A stretch of DNA of 64,000 nucleotides from Bacillota bacterium (GTDB lineage Bacteria; Bacillota; Clostridia; Acetivibrionales; DTU013). A program made the position numbers and the translations under genes. The first letter of the stretch is position 1. Each line of letters opens with the position of its first letter. Under the pieces are notes generated by a model. That model made no database searches and had not been told where the DNA came from. It saw only the letters and a program-made list of their open reading frames with translations. Below are positions 7,247 through 16,019 of this stretch, one piece after another. The stretch is from positions 62,001 to 126,000 of the forward strand of contig JAFABI010000053.1 in assembly GCA_023426125.1 (NCBI GenBank). The letters run 5' to 3'.

Positions 7247-9024
7247 TCGGCGCCTCCTTCCGTCTCTTGTTTTTTCAGCGCTTCCATCTGGACGTCAAGG
7301 TCGGCGTCAATTGCATCGAAATACGTCCGGACGTCTGCTTCCTTGACATACTTGGCCCTTCCCATCCGCTCCCGGACAGGCAGCATAAAGATATCTTCCA
7401 CACTGACTCCCCGCGAAATGGCTATGCACCCTTTATCGTAAAACTTCATCATCATTTTCAACATACGGTATTGCTTTGCAGGCGAGGTATAGGTGTCAAT
7501 TTCATGAAAAGCGTTTTGATGCAGATAATCCTCCCGGACCGCTTTCGCTGTTTCCAGGGTAAGCCTGTCGTTGGAAGAAAGCGAATCCACGCCGACCAGC
7601 CGCACAATCTCATCCAGTTCGGCTTCCTTTTGCAGCAGGCGCATGACATCCGTCCTCAGCCTGCTCCAATCCTCCGATATTTTTTCGTTGTTCCACAGGT
7701 CCAGCCGGTCCAGATACAGAGAGTAACTGGTCAGCCAGTGAATCGCCGGAAAATGCCTCCGGTACGCCAGACTGGAATCAAGGGCCCAGAAAACCTTTAC
7801 AATCCGCAGGGTAGCCTGCGATACAGGCTCGGAAATATCGCCTCCCGGGGGAGATACCGCGCCGATGGCCGTCAGGGTCCCTTCTCTGCCGTGGGCTCCC
7901 AGGCTTACCACCCTGCCCGCTCTTTCGTAGAATTGAGCCAGACGCGAGCCCAGATACGCCGGATAGCCTTCTTCTCCCGGCATTTCCTCCAGCCTGCCCG
8001 ACATTTCCCTCAGCGCTTCGGCCCACCGCGAGGTGGAATCTGCCATAAGCGCTACATTGTAGCCCATATCCCTGAAGTATTCCGCAATGGTGATGCCTGT
8101 ATAGATGGATGCTTCCCTGGCGGCCACCGGCATGTCGGAAGTGTTTGCTATGAGCACCGTCCTTTTCATAAGGGACTCTCCGGTACGCGGATCCTTCAAT
8201 TCCGGAAATTCCATCAGCACATCCGTCATTTCATTTCCCCGCTCACCGCAGCCGATATAAACCACAATCTCGGCATCGGCCCATTTGGCCAGCTGATGCT
8301 GCACCACGGTTTTGCCGCTGCCGAAAGGCCCCGGAACAGCGGCTACCCCGCCCTTTACAATCGGGAAAAAGGTGTCGATCACCCTCTGCCCGGTAATCAA
8401 GGGTTGGCCGGGAGTAAGCTTTTCCCTGTACGGCCTTCCCTTTCTCACAGGCCATTTCTGCATCATTGTCACATGGACCAGTTCTCCGTTGTCCTTGCGG
8501 ATGGTTGCCACCTGTTCCTCGATGGTATATTCGCCTGCCGTGATTTCTACAATAGTACCCTCCAGTCCCCAGGGTATCATAATGCGATGCTCTACCACAG
8601 GCGTCTCCTGCACCGTTCCGATAATGTCCCCGTTTTCCACACGGCGGTCTTTCTCAACGGCAGGCTCAAATTTCCACTTTTTCCTCCGGTCAAGGGAAGG
8701 AACCTCGGTTCCCCGGACAATATTGCTTCCCATGAGCTCCCTCATTACCTCCAGAGGTCTCTGGATCCCGTCAAAAATCTGCCCCACAAGTCCGGGGCCC
8801 AGCTCCACGCTTAAGGGAGCGCCCGTCGATACCACCGGCTCTCCCGGCCCAAGGCCCGAGGTCTCCTCATAAACCTGGATGGAAGCTTTGTCACCGTGCA
8901 TTTCGATAATTTCGCCCGTCAAGCGATGTCCGCTTACACGGACCACATCAAACATATTTGAATTTCTCATGCCTTCTGCGACAATGAGAGGCCCCGAAAC
9001 TTTTACAATTGTTCCCTGACTCAT
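7243..9024 (-). CDS. atpA: V-type ATP synthase subunit A (catalytic)
   Basis: A 593-residue catalytic subunit of the V1 head that hydrolyses or makes ATP. The Walker A motif GPFGSGKTV, the following GCGERGNEMTDVL block, and MADSTSRWAEALREMSGRL with EEGYPAYLGSRL are all intact. The N-terminal beta barrel (GTIVKVSGPLIVAEGM) fixes the start: ATG at 9024 follows AAAGGGG by six bases. Longer in-frame starts up to 9108 run into the upstream repeat and are rejected. The stop overlaps atpB. Confidence 0.97.
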   Translation of the reverse strand: MSQGTIVKVSGPLIVAEGMRNSNMFDVVRVSGHRLTGEIIEMHGDKASIQVYEETSGLGPGEPVVSTGAPLSVELGPGLVGQIFDGIQRPLEVMRELMGSNIVRGTEVPSLDRRKKWKFEPAVEKDRRVENGDIIGTVQETPVVEHRIMIPWGLEGTIVEITAGEYTIEEQVATIRKDNGELVHVTMMQKWPVRKGRPYREKLTPGQPLITGQRVIDTFFPIVKGGVAAVPGPFGSGKTVVQHQLAKWADAEIVVYIGCGERGNEMTDVLMEFPELKDPRTGESLMKRTVLIANTSDMPVAAREASIYTGITIAEYFRDMGYNVALMADSTSRWAEALREMSGRLEEMPGEEGYPAYLGSRLAQFYERAGRVVSLGAHGREGTLTAIGAVSPPGGDISEPVSQATLRIVKVFWALDSSLAYRRHFPAIHWLTSYSLYLDRLDLWNNEKISEDWSRLRTDVMRLLQKEAELDEIVRLVGVDSLSSNDRLTLETAKAVREDYLHQNAFHEIDTYTSPAKQYRMLKMMMKFYDKGCIAISRGVSVEDIFMLPVRERMGRAKYVKEADVRTYFDAIDADLDVQMEALKKQETEGGAE

Positions 9025-9045
9025 ATTCATCCCCTTTCTTGGTAC

Positions 9046-9195
9046 AGCTGCATGTAAATAAGTTACCAGATAGGAGCATGGCATTGCGAGGAGCTTGCAA
9101 CGAAGCAATCTCAGCTTTTAGCCGGAATTATCCTTAAGATTGCCGCGCTCCGCTTCGTTTCGCTCACAATGACAAACGTAACTTGCGCTGTAGTA
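9046..9195. repeat. Nested repeat: family B element inside family C-like ends
   Basis: The inner part 9081-9174 begins GCATTGCGAG and ends with the inverted CTCACAATGACA, with GAAGCAATCTCAG and GATTGCCGCGCTCC arms between (family B). It is bracketed by TACAGCTGCATGTAAATAAG at 9046 and AACTTGCGCTGTAGTA ending at 9195, which resemble the ends of family C. The whole unit fills the gap between atpF and atpA. Confidence 0.6.
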
Positions 9196-9205
9196 TTCAT
9201 GTCAC

Positions 9206-9526
9206 TCATCCGTCCCGGAAAAGGATATCCGCCCCTACGGCTTTTTCCACAGCCCTTTTGATACCTTCCCGTCCAAGCCCCAGGGAGCCCTGGCTTCCCG
9301 GAATAGGTATGACGGCCGGATATTTGCAGGCGTCATACTTTTCAACGGCTGCCCCGATGCTTCGCGCAAACTGTTCGGTGATGTAAATCACCGCATATCC
9401 TTCCTCCGCCATTTTGTGCAGCGCACTCTCGGCCTCCCTGGCTTCGGCGGCCGGATAAACGGAGACACCCAGGGCTTTGAACCCGAGAACACTATACTTG
9501 TCACCTATGACGCCTATTTTATGCAT
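9206..9526 (-). CDS. atpF: V-type ATP synthase subunit F
   Basis: A 106-residue protein with the F-subunit fold: KIGVIGDKYSVLGFKALG at the N-terminus and YAVIYITEQFARSI in the middle, ending with the mobile C-terminal helix (REGIKRAVEKAVGADILF). It binds the central stalk with subunit D. The ATG at 9526 overlaps the end of atpC by eight bases. The next gene, atpA, is about 180 bases away because of a repeat insertion, so the operon is not as compact here as usual. Confidence 0.95.
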   Translation of the reverse strand: MHKIGVIGDKYSVLGFKALGVSVYPAAEAREAESALHKMAEEGYAVIYITEQFARSIGAAVEKYDACKYPAVIPIPGSQGSLGLGREGIKRAVEKAVGADILFRDG

Positions 9527-10538
9527 AAACCGTCCTCAACCTTTCTCTAATTGCATCCCCGGATAAACGGTTGGTTTTTCCCGCCATAATCACCCGGAGA
9601 TTGCGAAGCTCCGTTTCCTTTGCCAGAAGATATCCCACCAAAGGTTCCAGGCCTGAAATCATGTACCGGCTTGCCTGTATGAACATCATTCGAAAAACCG
9701 CAAGCATCCGCTCGGGTTCAATGGACATGCCTTCCCTCCTATGGCTCTCCAGCTCTTTTCCGGCTACGCCTCCCGCCGGAGTGTTCACCAACACACCAAT
9801 CAGTTCCTCTGCAGGTTTGCCGAAGTTTTTAAGCAGTACTTCCGCCGGAACATTGCCTCCGGGCAGCAGTGCTTTTCCGGCAAACTCCATGTCTTTTTTC
9901 AGCCATTTCAGCCTGAGCAGGATATTTATATTCAACAGATCGGCTGTGCCCGACACCAGGTCCGTAAGGAAGCGGTGCCTGAAGGAAGCGGCCATCTGGC
10001 TCATTCTTGCGTAGCAGGCTCTGTCCAGTATCAGATCAACGGTTTGAGGATCCCTGGTATGATAGAAATCCGTGATGGCTTCTTCCACCGCCAGTCTCAT
10101 GATTTCAGGCATTTCATTGAATTTTCTGTCCCTCATCATGGCTTCCAGCTTTGTGAGCCCTATGGAGCCCCGGTCAATCAGAAGTCCGGCAAAATCCTCA
10201 ATTCCCGCAAATTCCGCTTTGAGCATCACTTTGATGTTATGAAAGTCATAAGGCTGCAAAAACAGCCGGAACACCTCAGGCTGCGGAGCGATTTCCTCCA
10301 TCAGCCCATAAAGCTTTTTATGCTCCTGTCCCAGGAGTTTTTCATAGTCGTAAATTGCAGACGCGGGATGCTCCGTTTCACGGTAATCGTAACCCGCATC
10401 GGTCATCACCTTTAACGCGTCCTTGAAGGTTGCGGCATCGATCATTCGATCCAGCTGCTCCCAGTCCAGAAGACGGTTTTCAATTGCCCGGATCCTGGAT
10501 ACCGCAAAAATGTATTGTGAAGCTCTTATCCGGGACAT
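9519..10538 (-). CDS. atpC: V-type ATP synthase subunit C
   Basis: A 339-residue helical V-type C/AC39 subunit that links the central stalk to the membrane ring. The N-terminal ASQYIFAVSRIRAIENRLLD and the central FLQPYDFHNIKVMLKAEFAG blocks are typical, as is the C-terminal KETELRNLRVIMAGKTN. Length matches the family. The start at 10538 lies 23 bases after the atpE stop; its end overlaps atpF. Confidence 0.95.
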   Translation of the reverse strand: MSRIRASQYIFAVSRIRAIENRLLDWEQLDRMIDAATFKDALKVMTDAGYDYRETEHPASAIYDYEKLLGQEHKKLYGLMEEIAPQPEVFRLFLQPYDFHNIKVMLKAEFAGIEDFAGLLIDRGSIGLTKLEAMMRDRKFNEMPEIMRLAVEEAITDFYHTRDPQTVDLILDRACYARMSQMAASFRHRFLTDLVSGTADLLNINILLRLKWLKKDMEFAGKALLPGGNVPAEVLLKNFGKPAEELIGVLVNTPAGGVAGKELESHRREGMSIEPERMLAVFRMMFIQASRYMISGLEPLVGYLLAKETELRNLRVIMAGKTNRLSGDAIRERLRTVYA

Positions 10539-10561
10539 CCTTCAATCCTCCTATCCCATGG

Positions 10562-11164
10562 TCATTTGAGGCCCAGCGCCGAATAGACCATCTCTTCCAG
10601 TTCTTCCCTTTCCGCACGCATCAGCGCTTCAATGGAATAATTCATTTCAATTCCGCCGGTTTTAAGGATAAATCCCCCGGATATGTCCTCCGTGTATTCC
10701 GCCAGCACCACCTCCGGCTTTTTGCCCTGGCATGGCGCCAATGCCTCAATCCTGGGCGGCAGAATTCCGCTCAGACGTTTTTTATCCTCAGCGGAAAGAA
10801 CAACCTCCACCTTTTCCTCCCCGGCAGCGGTGATGATCATCCGGGCCAACACCTCACAATAGCGGTCCGCCGGCAAATTGCGCAGTTTATCCGCAGCCGT
10901 CCGCATCACGCCTCCCACAAGCTCCTGTTTCACCCTGAGCCGCTCTTTTCCGGCCTCCATGTCCGCCCTGGCAATCATACGCTTTGTCCGGCGGTCCGAT
11001 TCCCGTTCCGCCTCTTCCGTCATGGCCTTCTTTTTCCTCTCGGCTTCCTGCCGGGCAGCTTCAAGTATTTTGTCCGCTTCCCCGGAAGCTTTTTTTACAC
11101 AGGCCTCCGCGTAGGCGTGCGCCTCGTTCAGTATCCTTTCCTTGATCTTCTCTATCCCGTTCAT
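10562..11164 (-). CDS. atpE: V-type ATP synthase subunit E
   Basis: A 200-residue peripheral-stalk subunit. The first 100 residues are a charged coiled coil (KIKERILNEAHAYAEACVKK, then KILEAARQEAERKKKAM), followed by the globular C-terminal domain with GGFILKTGGIEMNYSIEAL. The ATG at 11164 follows GAGGAGCTG; an in-frame ATG at 11185 lies directly at the atpK stop and lacks a good site. It pairs with subunit G/H encoded first in the operon. Confidence 0.93.
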   Translation of the reverse strand: MNGIEKIKERILNEAHAYAEACVKKASGEADKILEAARQEAERKKKAMTEEAERESDRRTKRMIARADMEAGKERLRVKQELVGGVMRTAADKLRNLPADRYCEVLARMIITAAGEEKVEVVLSAEDKKRLSGILPPRIEALAPCQGKKPEVVLAEYTEDISGGFILKTGGIEMNYSIEALMRAEREELEEMVYSALGLK

Positions 11165-11185
11165 ACCGGCAGCTCCTCGCATCAT

Positions 11186-11656
11186 CTACACTTTTCCTAT
11201 GATAAGAATGGAAACAATCAAAGCAATGATCGCAAACATTTCCGCCATCAGGATAAGGGTCACGGCCCTTCCCATGGCATCTCCCCTTTTGGCCACCATC
11301 TGCATTCCCGCAACCGATATGCGCCCCTGATAGATGGCCGATATCAGACCCACAATTCCCGTTGGAATCGCTGCTGCAAAAAGTATCAGTCCTTTTTCCG
11401 CGCCAATGGGATCTCCACCGATTTTTGCCAGGATCAGGAACGCGACAACAAAGCCATAGATGGCCTGTGTGCTGTTTGTAGCCTGCAGCACCATGACCGC
11501 GCCGAATCTGCCCGGTTCTTCCGCCAGCACGCCTGCTCCCGCCTGTCCCGCCTGTCCCATGCCTATACAGGAGCCGGCGCCCGCAACAAAAAATGCGAAG
11601 ACCGCTCCCAAAATAGCCCATATCTCGCCTGACATTCCCAATAACAATGTGTTCAA
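11186..11656 (-). CDS. atpK: V-type ATP synthase subunit K (rotor proteolipid), sodium-type ligands
   Basis: A 156-residue duplicated proteolipid with four membrane helices. The ion-carrying Glu139 lies in helix 4 (LILMAEMFAII). Thr63-Gln64 in helix 2 (NSTQAIYGF) and Gln110 (SAIYQGR) fall at the positions of the sodium ligands T64, Q65 and Q110 known from the Enterococcus hirae NtpK ring, where E139 is the key carboxylate. This predicts Na+ coupling; the first hairpin lacks its own carboxylate, as in NtpK. The gene lies between atpI and atpE, about 310 bases after atpI because of a repeat element. Confidence 0.93.
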   Translation of the reverse strand: MNTLLLGMSGEIWAILGAVFAFFVAGAGSCIGMGQAGQAGAGVLAEEPGRFGAVMVLQATNSTQAIYGFVVAFLILAKIGGDPIGAEKGLILFAAAIPTGIVGLISAIYQGRISVAGMQMVAKRGDAMGRAVTLILMAEMFAIIALIVSILIIGKV

Positions 11657-11717
11657 AATCTTTCCCTCCCTTTAAGAATTCAAATAAAAACCACTATGGC
11701 AGCTTTGCTGCCTGCAC

Positions 11718-11918
11718 ATAAGGAGCACCGGAAATATTACTTCCGATTCTTTTCCGGGGAATGGGGCTGGTCGCAAGCTAAAGCTTGCTGCTCGCCTATG
11801 CAACCTACCAAGCGTAGTTCCCCGGAAAAGACTATCAATACTACAACGAAGGTTACATTAAAGATAATTTTGAAACCTTCGTTGTAGTACCGGAAGTTAT
11901 ATTTTCGCCAGTGCTAAG
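11718..11918. repeat. Family D element with a nested family C element
   Basis: Outer ends are TAAGGAGCACCGGAAATATTA near 11718 and GGAAGTTATATTTTCGCCAG with TGCTAAG ending at 11918, matching the family D ends at 60270-60375. Within it CCGGGGAA and TTCCCCGG arms form a further palindrome, and 11839-11889 is a family C copy. The element fills most of the 309-base gap between atpI and atpK. Confidence 0.65.
11839..11889. repeat. Family C hairpin (nested)
   Basis: ACTACAACGAAGGTT at 11840-11854 and its exact complement AACCTTCGTTGTAGT at 11874-11888, separated by 19 bases. The same ends occur in reverse at 34496-34626 around a different core. Confidence 0.7.
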
Positions 11919-11965
11919 CCGACCGGCTCCGGAAGACGCCCCGTTCCTTTCGGGATGCATCCCGG

Positions 11966-13978
11966 TCATACCGGTTTACTCTCATTCAATGACAGCGGGA
12001 AGCTTCTCTTTTGAAAGGCTGTTAAACGAATAAACTTCGTATTTGCCTTCAAAGGCTTGAAGGATACGCCTCCCCCCTTGTAGAACCTGCTGAAAAACTC
12101 AATATACTGCAGCCTGCTGGAATGCACATATGCGCTCAACAGACCGATGGCAAAATTCAGCGTATGTCCGACGAGCAATATCAATACAAAGGTGATGATC
12201 TTAACGGCGTTGTCCAATCCGTTCATCCCGGCGATATCATAGACAATGAAGCCGATAACCGAAGTGGCCAGACCCAACGCCATAAGCCTGGAATAGGAAA
12301 GGACATCGCTCATGAACTTGATCAGGTCATACAGCTTTACCAGGCCGGAGAAAAATTTCATCACAGGGTTTTTCCGGCTTCTTCCCTGGGTCAGTGTTAC
12401 CATGACCGCTCCGGCTGCCAGCAGATACCGGCCTATAGGTACCAGATTTCCGAAGCTTTCCGCATCCGCATTGAAGACAAAGGGCAGGGCGAAAAGGACA
12501 AAGCCTGTAAAAAACACATACCACACCACGACATCAAAGAGAATGTCCAGATACTTTTTACTCCGGAACAGGTTAAACCCTTTGACACCCAGTCCCACAT
12601 AAATATGAATCACCCCAAACAGCAGCGACCAGTGCAGAAACTCCTCCGGCCTCTCCACCGGATTCATCCACAGGGAGTACCTGGAAAGTGCCGGAATCCC
12701 CATCCATCCGCCGAACAAAGCGCCCCACAGCACGGTAGAAAAACCGCAGAACAGCATAAGCTTCATAAATCGATAGATATTTTCCTCCAACCTGACCTTC
12801 CATAAAATCAAAGCTGTGGCCACGATCATGATAATTCCGTATACGCCGTCTCCAAGCATGAGTCCGTAGAAGAAAATAAAAAACAGGGACGTTACGAAGT
12901 TAGGATCCGCTTCCCTGGGATGCGGCATGCTGTACATGGCCGTAATAGCCTCCACCGACTTTGCCATTTCACAATTTTTAAGAAGGACGGGATATTCCTC
13001 CTCCTGCTCCGGTTCCCGGACAGCTGCAAAGCAAGCCCACTTTTCCTCCAGCTTTTCAGCCACACACCCGCTTGCATGGGCGGGAATCCACCCCTCCAGC
13101 ACAAAAGCGCTTCCCGTATCGACCATATTGGTCAAGGCTTTAATCCGGTCCAGCCTCATCCCGATATGATCATACAATATCTCAAGCTTTTCCATCTCCT
13201 CCGCATAGGCACCCATATTTTCGGAGGTCCGGATATACTCGTTTTCAATATCCTCAATGCTCTTTTCCGCATTTCTTATATTGTCCTCGGCAGTCCCTTC
13301 CATATCATTAAAGGTCACCCGGGTAAATCCACATTCCTTCAGCACTTCCCCCGCCTGTTCCGCCACGTCGTCGTGGCAGATCAAATACAGGTACGTATGG
13401 TCTTTATCACTGCTTAAAGCCTTCAGAAAAAATGCTCCCGCCTTTTCCTCCAGCCGGTTTTCCAGTTCTTCAACATTGATCCTCCGGGAAATATACCCCA
13501 TCCATAAGACGGAAGTCTGCGTCGCCGTCATATCCAGGGGGATATCCAGAGTTCTCCACGGATAAAGGGATGCTATGAGATTGCTGTACCTGTTTTTTTC
13601 CGTGTGAAGGCGCACCAGATGCCGGTCACAGCAGATAACCGCATCCACAACAGCCCACAGCCTTTCCTGATGGTTTACGGCCGTTTCATAGCTCACCTGT
13701 GAGACCTCGCGCCGGGCTGCAAACCAACCTTTTTTCCGTTGGTCGTATGTTTCCAGATGTTTCAGCACCAGTGCGATTTTTTCCTTGCTTTCCTGCAGCT
13801 TCGAAGCCTCTATGTCCTCTGCTTCACCATGCATTCTACCTTTATACATATCTTCCGGTATCGTGGATGCAACATCAACCATGTGCACCATACCGAAATC
13901 CATCAGTCCCTTCAGTATGTCCTCCTTATCGCTGTTCAGTCCGACCAGCGACAGCTTGTTCATCTCAATGACCGACAT
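11966..13978 (-). CDS. atpI: V-type ATP synthase subunit I (membrane stator)
   Basis: A 670-residue protein with a soluble N-terminal half (about residues 1-340, with coiled coils) and a membrane half with seven to eight helices. The conserved transmembrane block SDVLSYSRLMALGLATSVIG contains the essential Arg that faces the rotor Glu. PHPREADPNFVTSLFFIFFY and LMLGDGVYGIIM mark the first membrane helices. It forms the ion half-channels. The start at 13978 overlaps the end of the H/G subunit gene by 14 bases. Confidence 0.95.
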   Translation of the reverse strand: MSVIEMNKLSLVGLNSDKEDILKGLMDFGMVHMVDVASTIPEDMYKGRMHGEAEDIEASKLQESKEKIALVLKHLETYDQRKKGWFAARREVSQVSYETAVNHQERLWAVVDAVICCDRHLVRLHTEKNRYSNLIASLYPWRTLDIPLDMTATQTSVLWMGYISRRINVEELENRLEEKAGAFFLKALSSDKDHTYLYLICHDDVAEQAGEVLKECGFTRVTFNDMEGTAEDNIRNAEKSIEDIENEYIRTSENMGAYAEEMEKLEILYDHIGMRLDRIKALTNMVDTGSAFVLEGWIPAHASGCVAEKLEEKWACFAAVREPEQEEEYPVLLKNCEMAKSVEAITAMYSMPHPREADPNFVTSLFFIFFYGLMLGDGVYGIIMIVATALILWKVRLEENIYRFMKLMLFCGFSTVLWGALFGGWMGIPALSRYSLWMNPVERPEEFLHWSLLFGVIHIYVGLGVKGFNLFRSKKYLDILFDVVVWYVFFTGFVLFALPFVFNADAESFGNLVPIGRYLLAAGAVMVTLTQGRSRKNPVMKFFSGLVKLYDLIKFMSDVLSYSRLMALGLATSVIGFIVYDIAGMNGLDNAVKIITFVLILLVGHTLNFAIGLLSAYVHSSRLQYIEFFSRFYKGGGVSFKPLKANTKFIRLTAFQKRSFPLSLNESKPV

Positions 13979-14291
13979 ATTTGTTCACAACCCTTTCCAC
14001 GATGTCTTCTGCAACCTGATCCAACAATTTTACGGCATTTTCCTTAAAGCTCCGGCACTCTTCCCGCGCCTGCTCCCTGATCCTTTCCACCTGCAGCCCT
14101 GCCGCAATTTTTTTCTTTTCATCCATCACCTCCGCCTGCTTCTTTGCTTCCTCGACTGCCTTTTGTACCAGCTTCAGACCTTCAGCTCCGGCAGCGGCCA
14201 GTATCCGCTTTTCATCTTCATGCGCCTTTTTGCGGATTTCCGCCGCAAGATTCTCTGCTTCGGTTATACTTTTTATAAGGTCCAAAGACAA
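13965..14291 (-). CDS. V-type ATP synthase subunit G/H (peripheral stalk)
   Basis: A 108-residue protein that is almost entirely a charged coiled coil (AENLAAEIRKKAHEDEKRIL and onward), as in AhaH/NtpF, partner of subunit E in the peripheral stalk. It is the first gene of the operon. The start is TTG at 14291, supported by GGGAGGTGG eight bases upstream; no ATG is available. A TTG start on the first gene may lower its translation relative to the rest. Confidence 0.88.
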   Translation of the reverse strand: MSLDLIKSITEAENLAAEIRKKAHEDEKRILAAAGAEGLKLVQKAVEEAKKQAEVMDEKKKIAAGLQVERIREQAREECRSFKENAVKLLDQVAEDIVERVVNKYVGH

Positions 14292-14490
14292 AATCCCACC
14301 TCCCTTTTCTTTCTATTTCCTTCCGTTGCTCTATTCCCGTGAAAACCTTTACCGGCTTTTTCCGGGTAGTAACGAAAAATGAGCATCATAAAATAAACCA
14401 ATGGATTATGAATTGGCAACGGATTCATTATTTTTAATCATTGCCAGTTATAATTCCCGTTTTTTTGTACTGCTCCAATCCGGTCTTCAC

Positions 14491-14640
14491 TAAGGAGTAC
14501 TGCAAATATTGCTTACGCTTTTTCTGCAAGTGTAGGTTGCATAGGCGAGCAGTAAATGCAAGGCATTTGCGGCCAGCCCCGGCGCTCAAGACTGCGTTTG
14601 CGGAAAATTTCAGCGCAAGCTATATTTTCACCAGTGCTTA
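14491..14640. repeat. Small inverted-repeat element, family D
   Basis: Left end TAAGGAGTACTGCAAATATT then GCTTACGCTTTTTCTGCAAG; right end TTTGCGGAAAATTTCAGCGC, AAGCTATATTTTCACCAG and TGCTTA. The ends are imperfect complements over about 40 bases. The core GGCATAGGCGAGCAG / GCTCGCCTATGC motif is also in the copy at 11718-11918. Confidence 0.7.
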
Positions 14641-15164
14641 GGATTTCCGGCTTTGGAGCAGCCGGACCATAAGGCATATTGCTTTTTTCAGGCTCTTACG
14701 CCGCGTGCTTTCGCATACTCCGGGATTTCTTATACCGGACGCGGCCTTATGCCCTTCTGGTTATTCACAATAGTCAGCGTTTTTCATTTTTTGAGCTATC
14801 CACAATAAGTTCGTGCTGTTTCTTTTCTGCCGTACAGATAAGAATGACTGTTAAAAAGGATACCTGACGGACAATAATGCTTGCCGCACACCATCCATTT
14901 CCATGGTCAGGTTCAGGTTGCCGTATAATTTCAACTCCATTTTAACCTATTTCAGCATGTTTTTCAAGGTTTTATTTATTTTTTTTTAAATATTACCTGT
15001 TTTGTCGATGTAGCTTGATGAATCTCCCTTGATCTTCATCCTGCAAAAAATAATCCATGGAGATGTATTTATTAACATACATAATAAGGGTCAGATAGGA
15101 TATAAAAGATTGAAAAAATGTTTTGCATCATTCTATGGATAATCCGCTTGCCGGAAAAACAACA

Positions 15165-15187
15165 TAAAAAGGCGATCAATGATCGCC
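15165..15187 (-). terminator. Intrinsic terminator of the GntR gene
   Basis: On the minus strand GGCGATC-ATT-GATCGCC forms a perfect 7-bp GC-rich stem followed by TTTTTA. It lies about 55 bases after the GntR stop codon. Confidence 0.75.
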
Positions 15188-15241
15188 CCTATACTTTCAA
15201 AAAACAGTTTTAACCTTTTTGAATATCTGCCCGGGCTGCCT

Positions 15242-15940
15242 TCACGGAGATGAAACCAGCAGCTCCGTATCGCCGTCATGTTCCTGCAAATGCTTCCTGA
15301 AGCATTGGATGTGCTGGATAATTGCCGCTTCCAGCTTTTTGTTGTCGCGTTTTTCAATGGCCTTGATAATTGCCAGGTGCTCTTTATGGGAATTCCTCCT
15401 CACCTGGATGTCATTGGCAATGACGCTTCTGTCCGTTACATTGTTCAAGGTGGCCGTGATCAATTTAAGGGCGTTGTTCTTTGTGCAGTTTGCCAGTTGA
15501 AGATGAAATTGCGCATCCAGTTTCGCATAATGCTCGCTGTTGCCAAAATGGCCGTCCATTTCCTTATACAACGCTTTCAGCTTCTCAATGTCTTCCGTCT
15601 GTACACGGCTGATGACTCTCTGTGAAATAGCGATTTCTATAATCTCTCTCGCCTCAATAATATCCGCCTGGCTGATGCTGCTGTTGTCGATCACCGTTTC
15701 AAATTTATCGATCAGATCCGCTTCTTTGGGCAGCGTTATAAAATTTCCACGGCCTGTGACCATCTTGACGAAACCTTTTTCCTGCAGAATTTTTAAAGCT
15801 TCCCGCACAACCGTCCTGCTGACGCCATAGCTTTCAGCCATGAGGCGCTCAGAGGGAAGCCTTTCGTTTTCGGTAAGGATTCCTGCTTTGATTTTGGTTT
15901 CTATTTCATTCAAGACCGATGTATACAACAAATTTGACAT
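15242..15940 (-). CDS. GntR-family (FadR subfamily) transcriptional regulator
   Basis: A 232-residue regulator. An N-terminal winged helix (GILTENERLPSERLMAESYG and VSRTVVREALKILQEKGFV) is followed by an all-helical FCD ligand domain (about residues 90-220) with DAQFHLQLANCTKN and HKEHLAIIKAIEKRD blocks carrying the His residues that often bind a metal and an organic acid. It probably controls the adjacent AEC transporter, racemase and dehydrogenase genes on the same strand. The effector is unknown; a carboxylate or amino acid is likely for the family. Confidence 0.9.
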   Translation of the reverse strand: MSNLLYTSVLNEIETKIKAGILTENERLPSERLMAESYGVSRTVVREALKILQEKGFVKMVTGRGNFITLPKEADLIDKFETVIDNSSISQADIIEAREIIEIAISQRVISRVQTEDIEKLKALYKEMDGHFGNSEHYAKLDAQFHLQLANCTKNNALKLITATLNNVTDRSVIANDIQVRRNSHKEHLAIIKAIEKRDNKKLEAAIIQHIQCFRKHLQEHDGDTELLVSSP

Positions 15941-16019
15941 CCGGATTCACCCTCCAAATAAAACCTATAAGTATAATATCTTTCCGCTGTTTCTTTGTCA
16001 ACGGTTCCGGCATCAGGCT

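Larger units (their letters stand above)
14292..15241. other. 950-base intergenic region upstream of the V-type ATPase operon
   Basis: No credible gene is seen. It holds a family D element (14491-14640), an AT-rich stretch near 14930-15130, and the terminator of the GntR gene (15165-15187). The promoter of the ATPase operon must lie here, probably between the repeat and 14291, but I see no clear consensus pair. Confidence 0.6.

Noticed and set aside
7267..8814. Long open frame (515 codons) antisense to atpA
   Set aside because: Composition is His/Arg/Pro-rich and has no family features; long antisense frames are common opposite highly biased coding sequence.
10430..11632. 400-codon open frame antisense to atpC, atpE and atpK
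   Set aside because: No ribosome site, no domain, spans several real overlapping genes; a shadow of codon bias.
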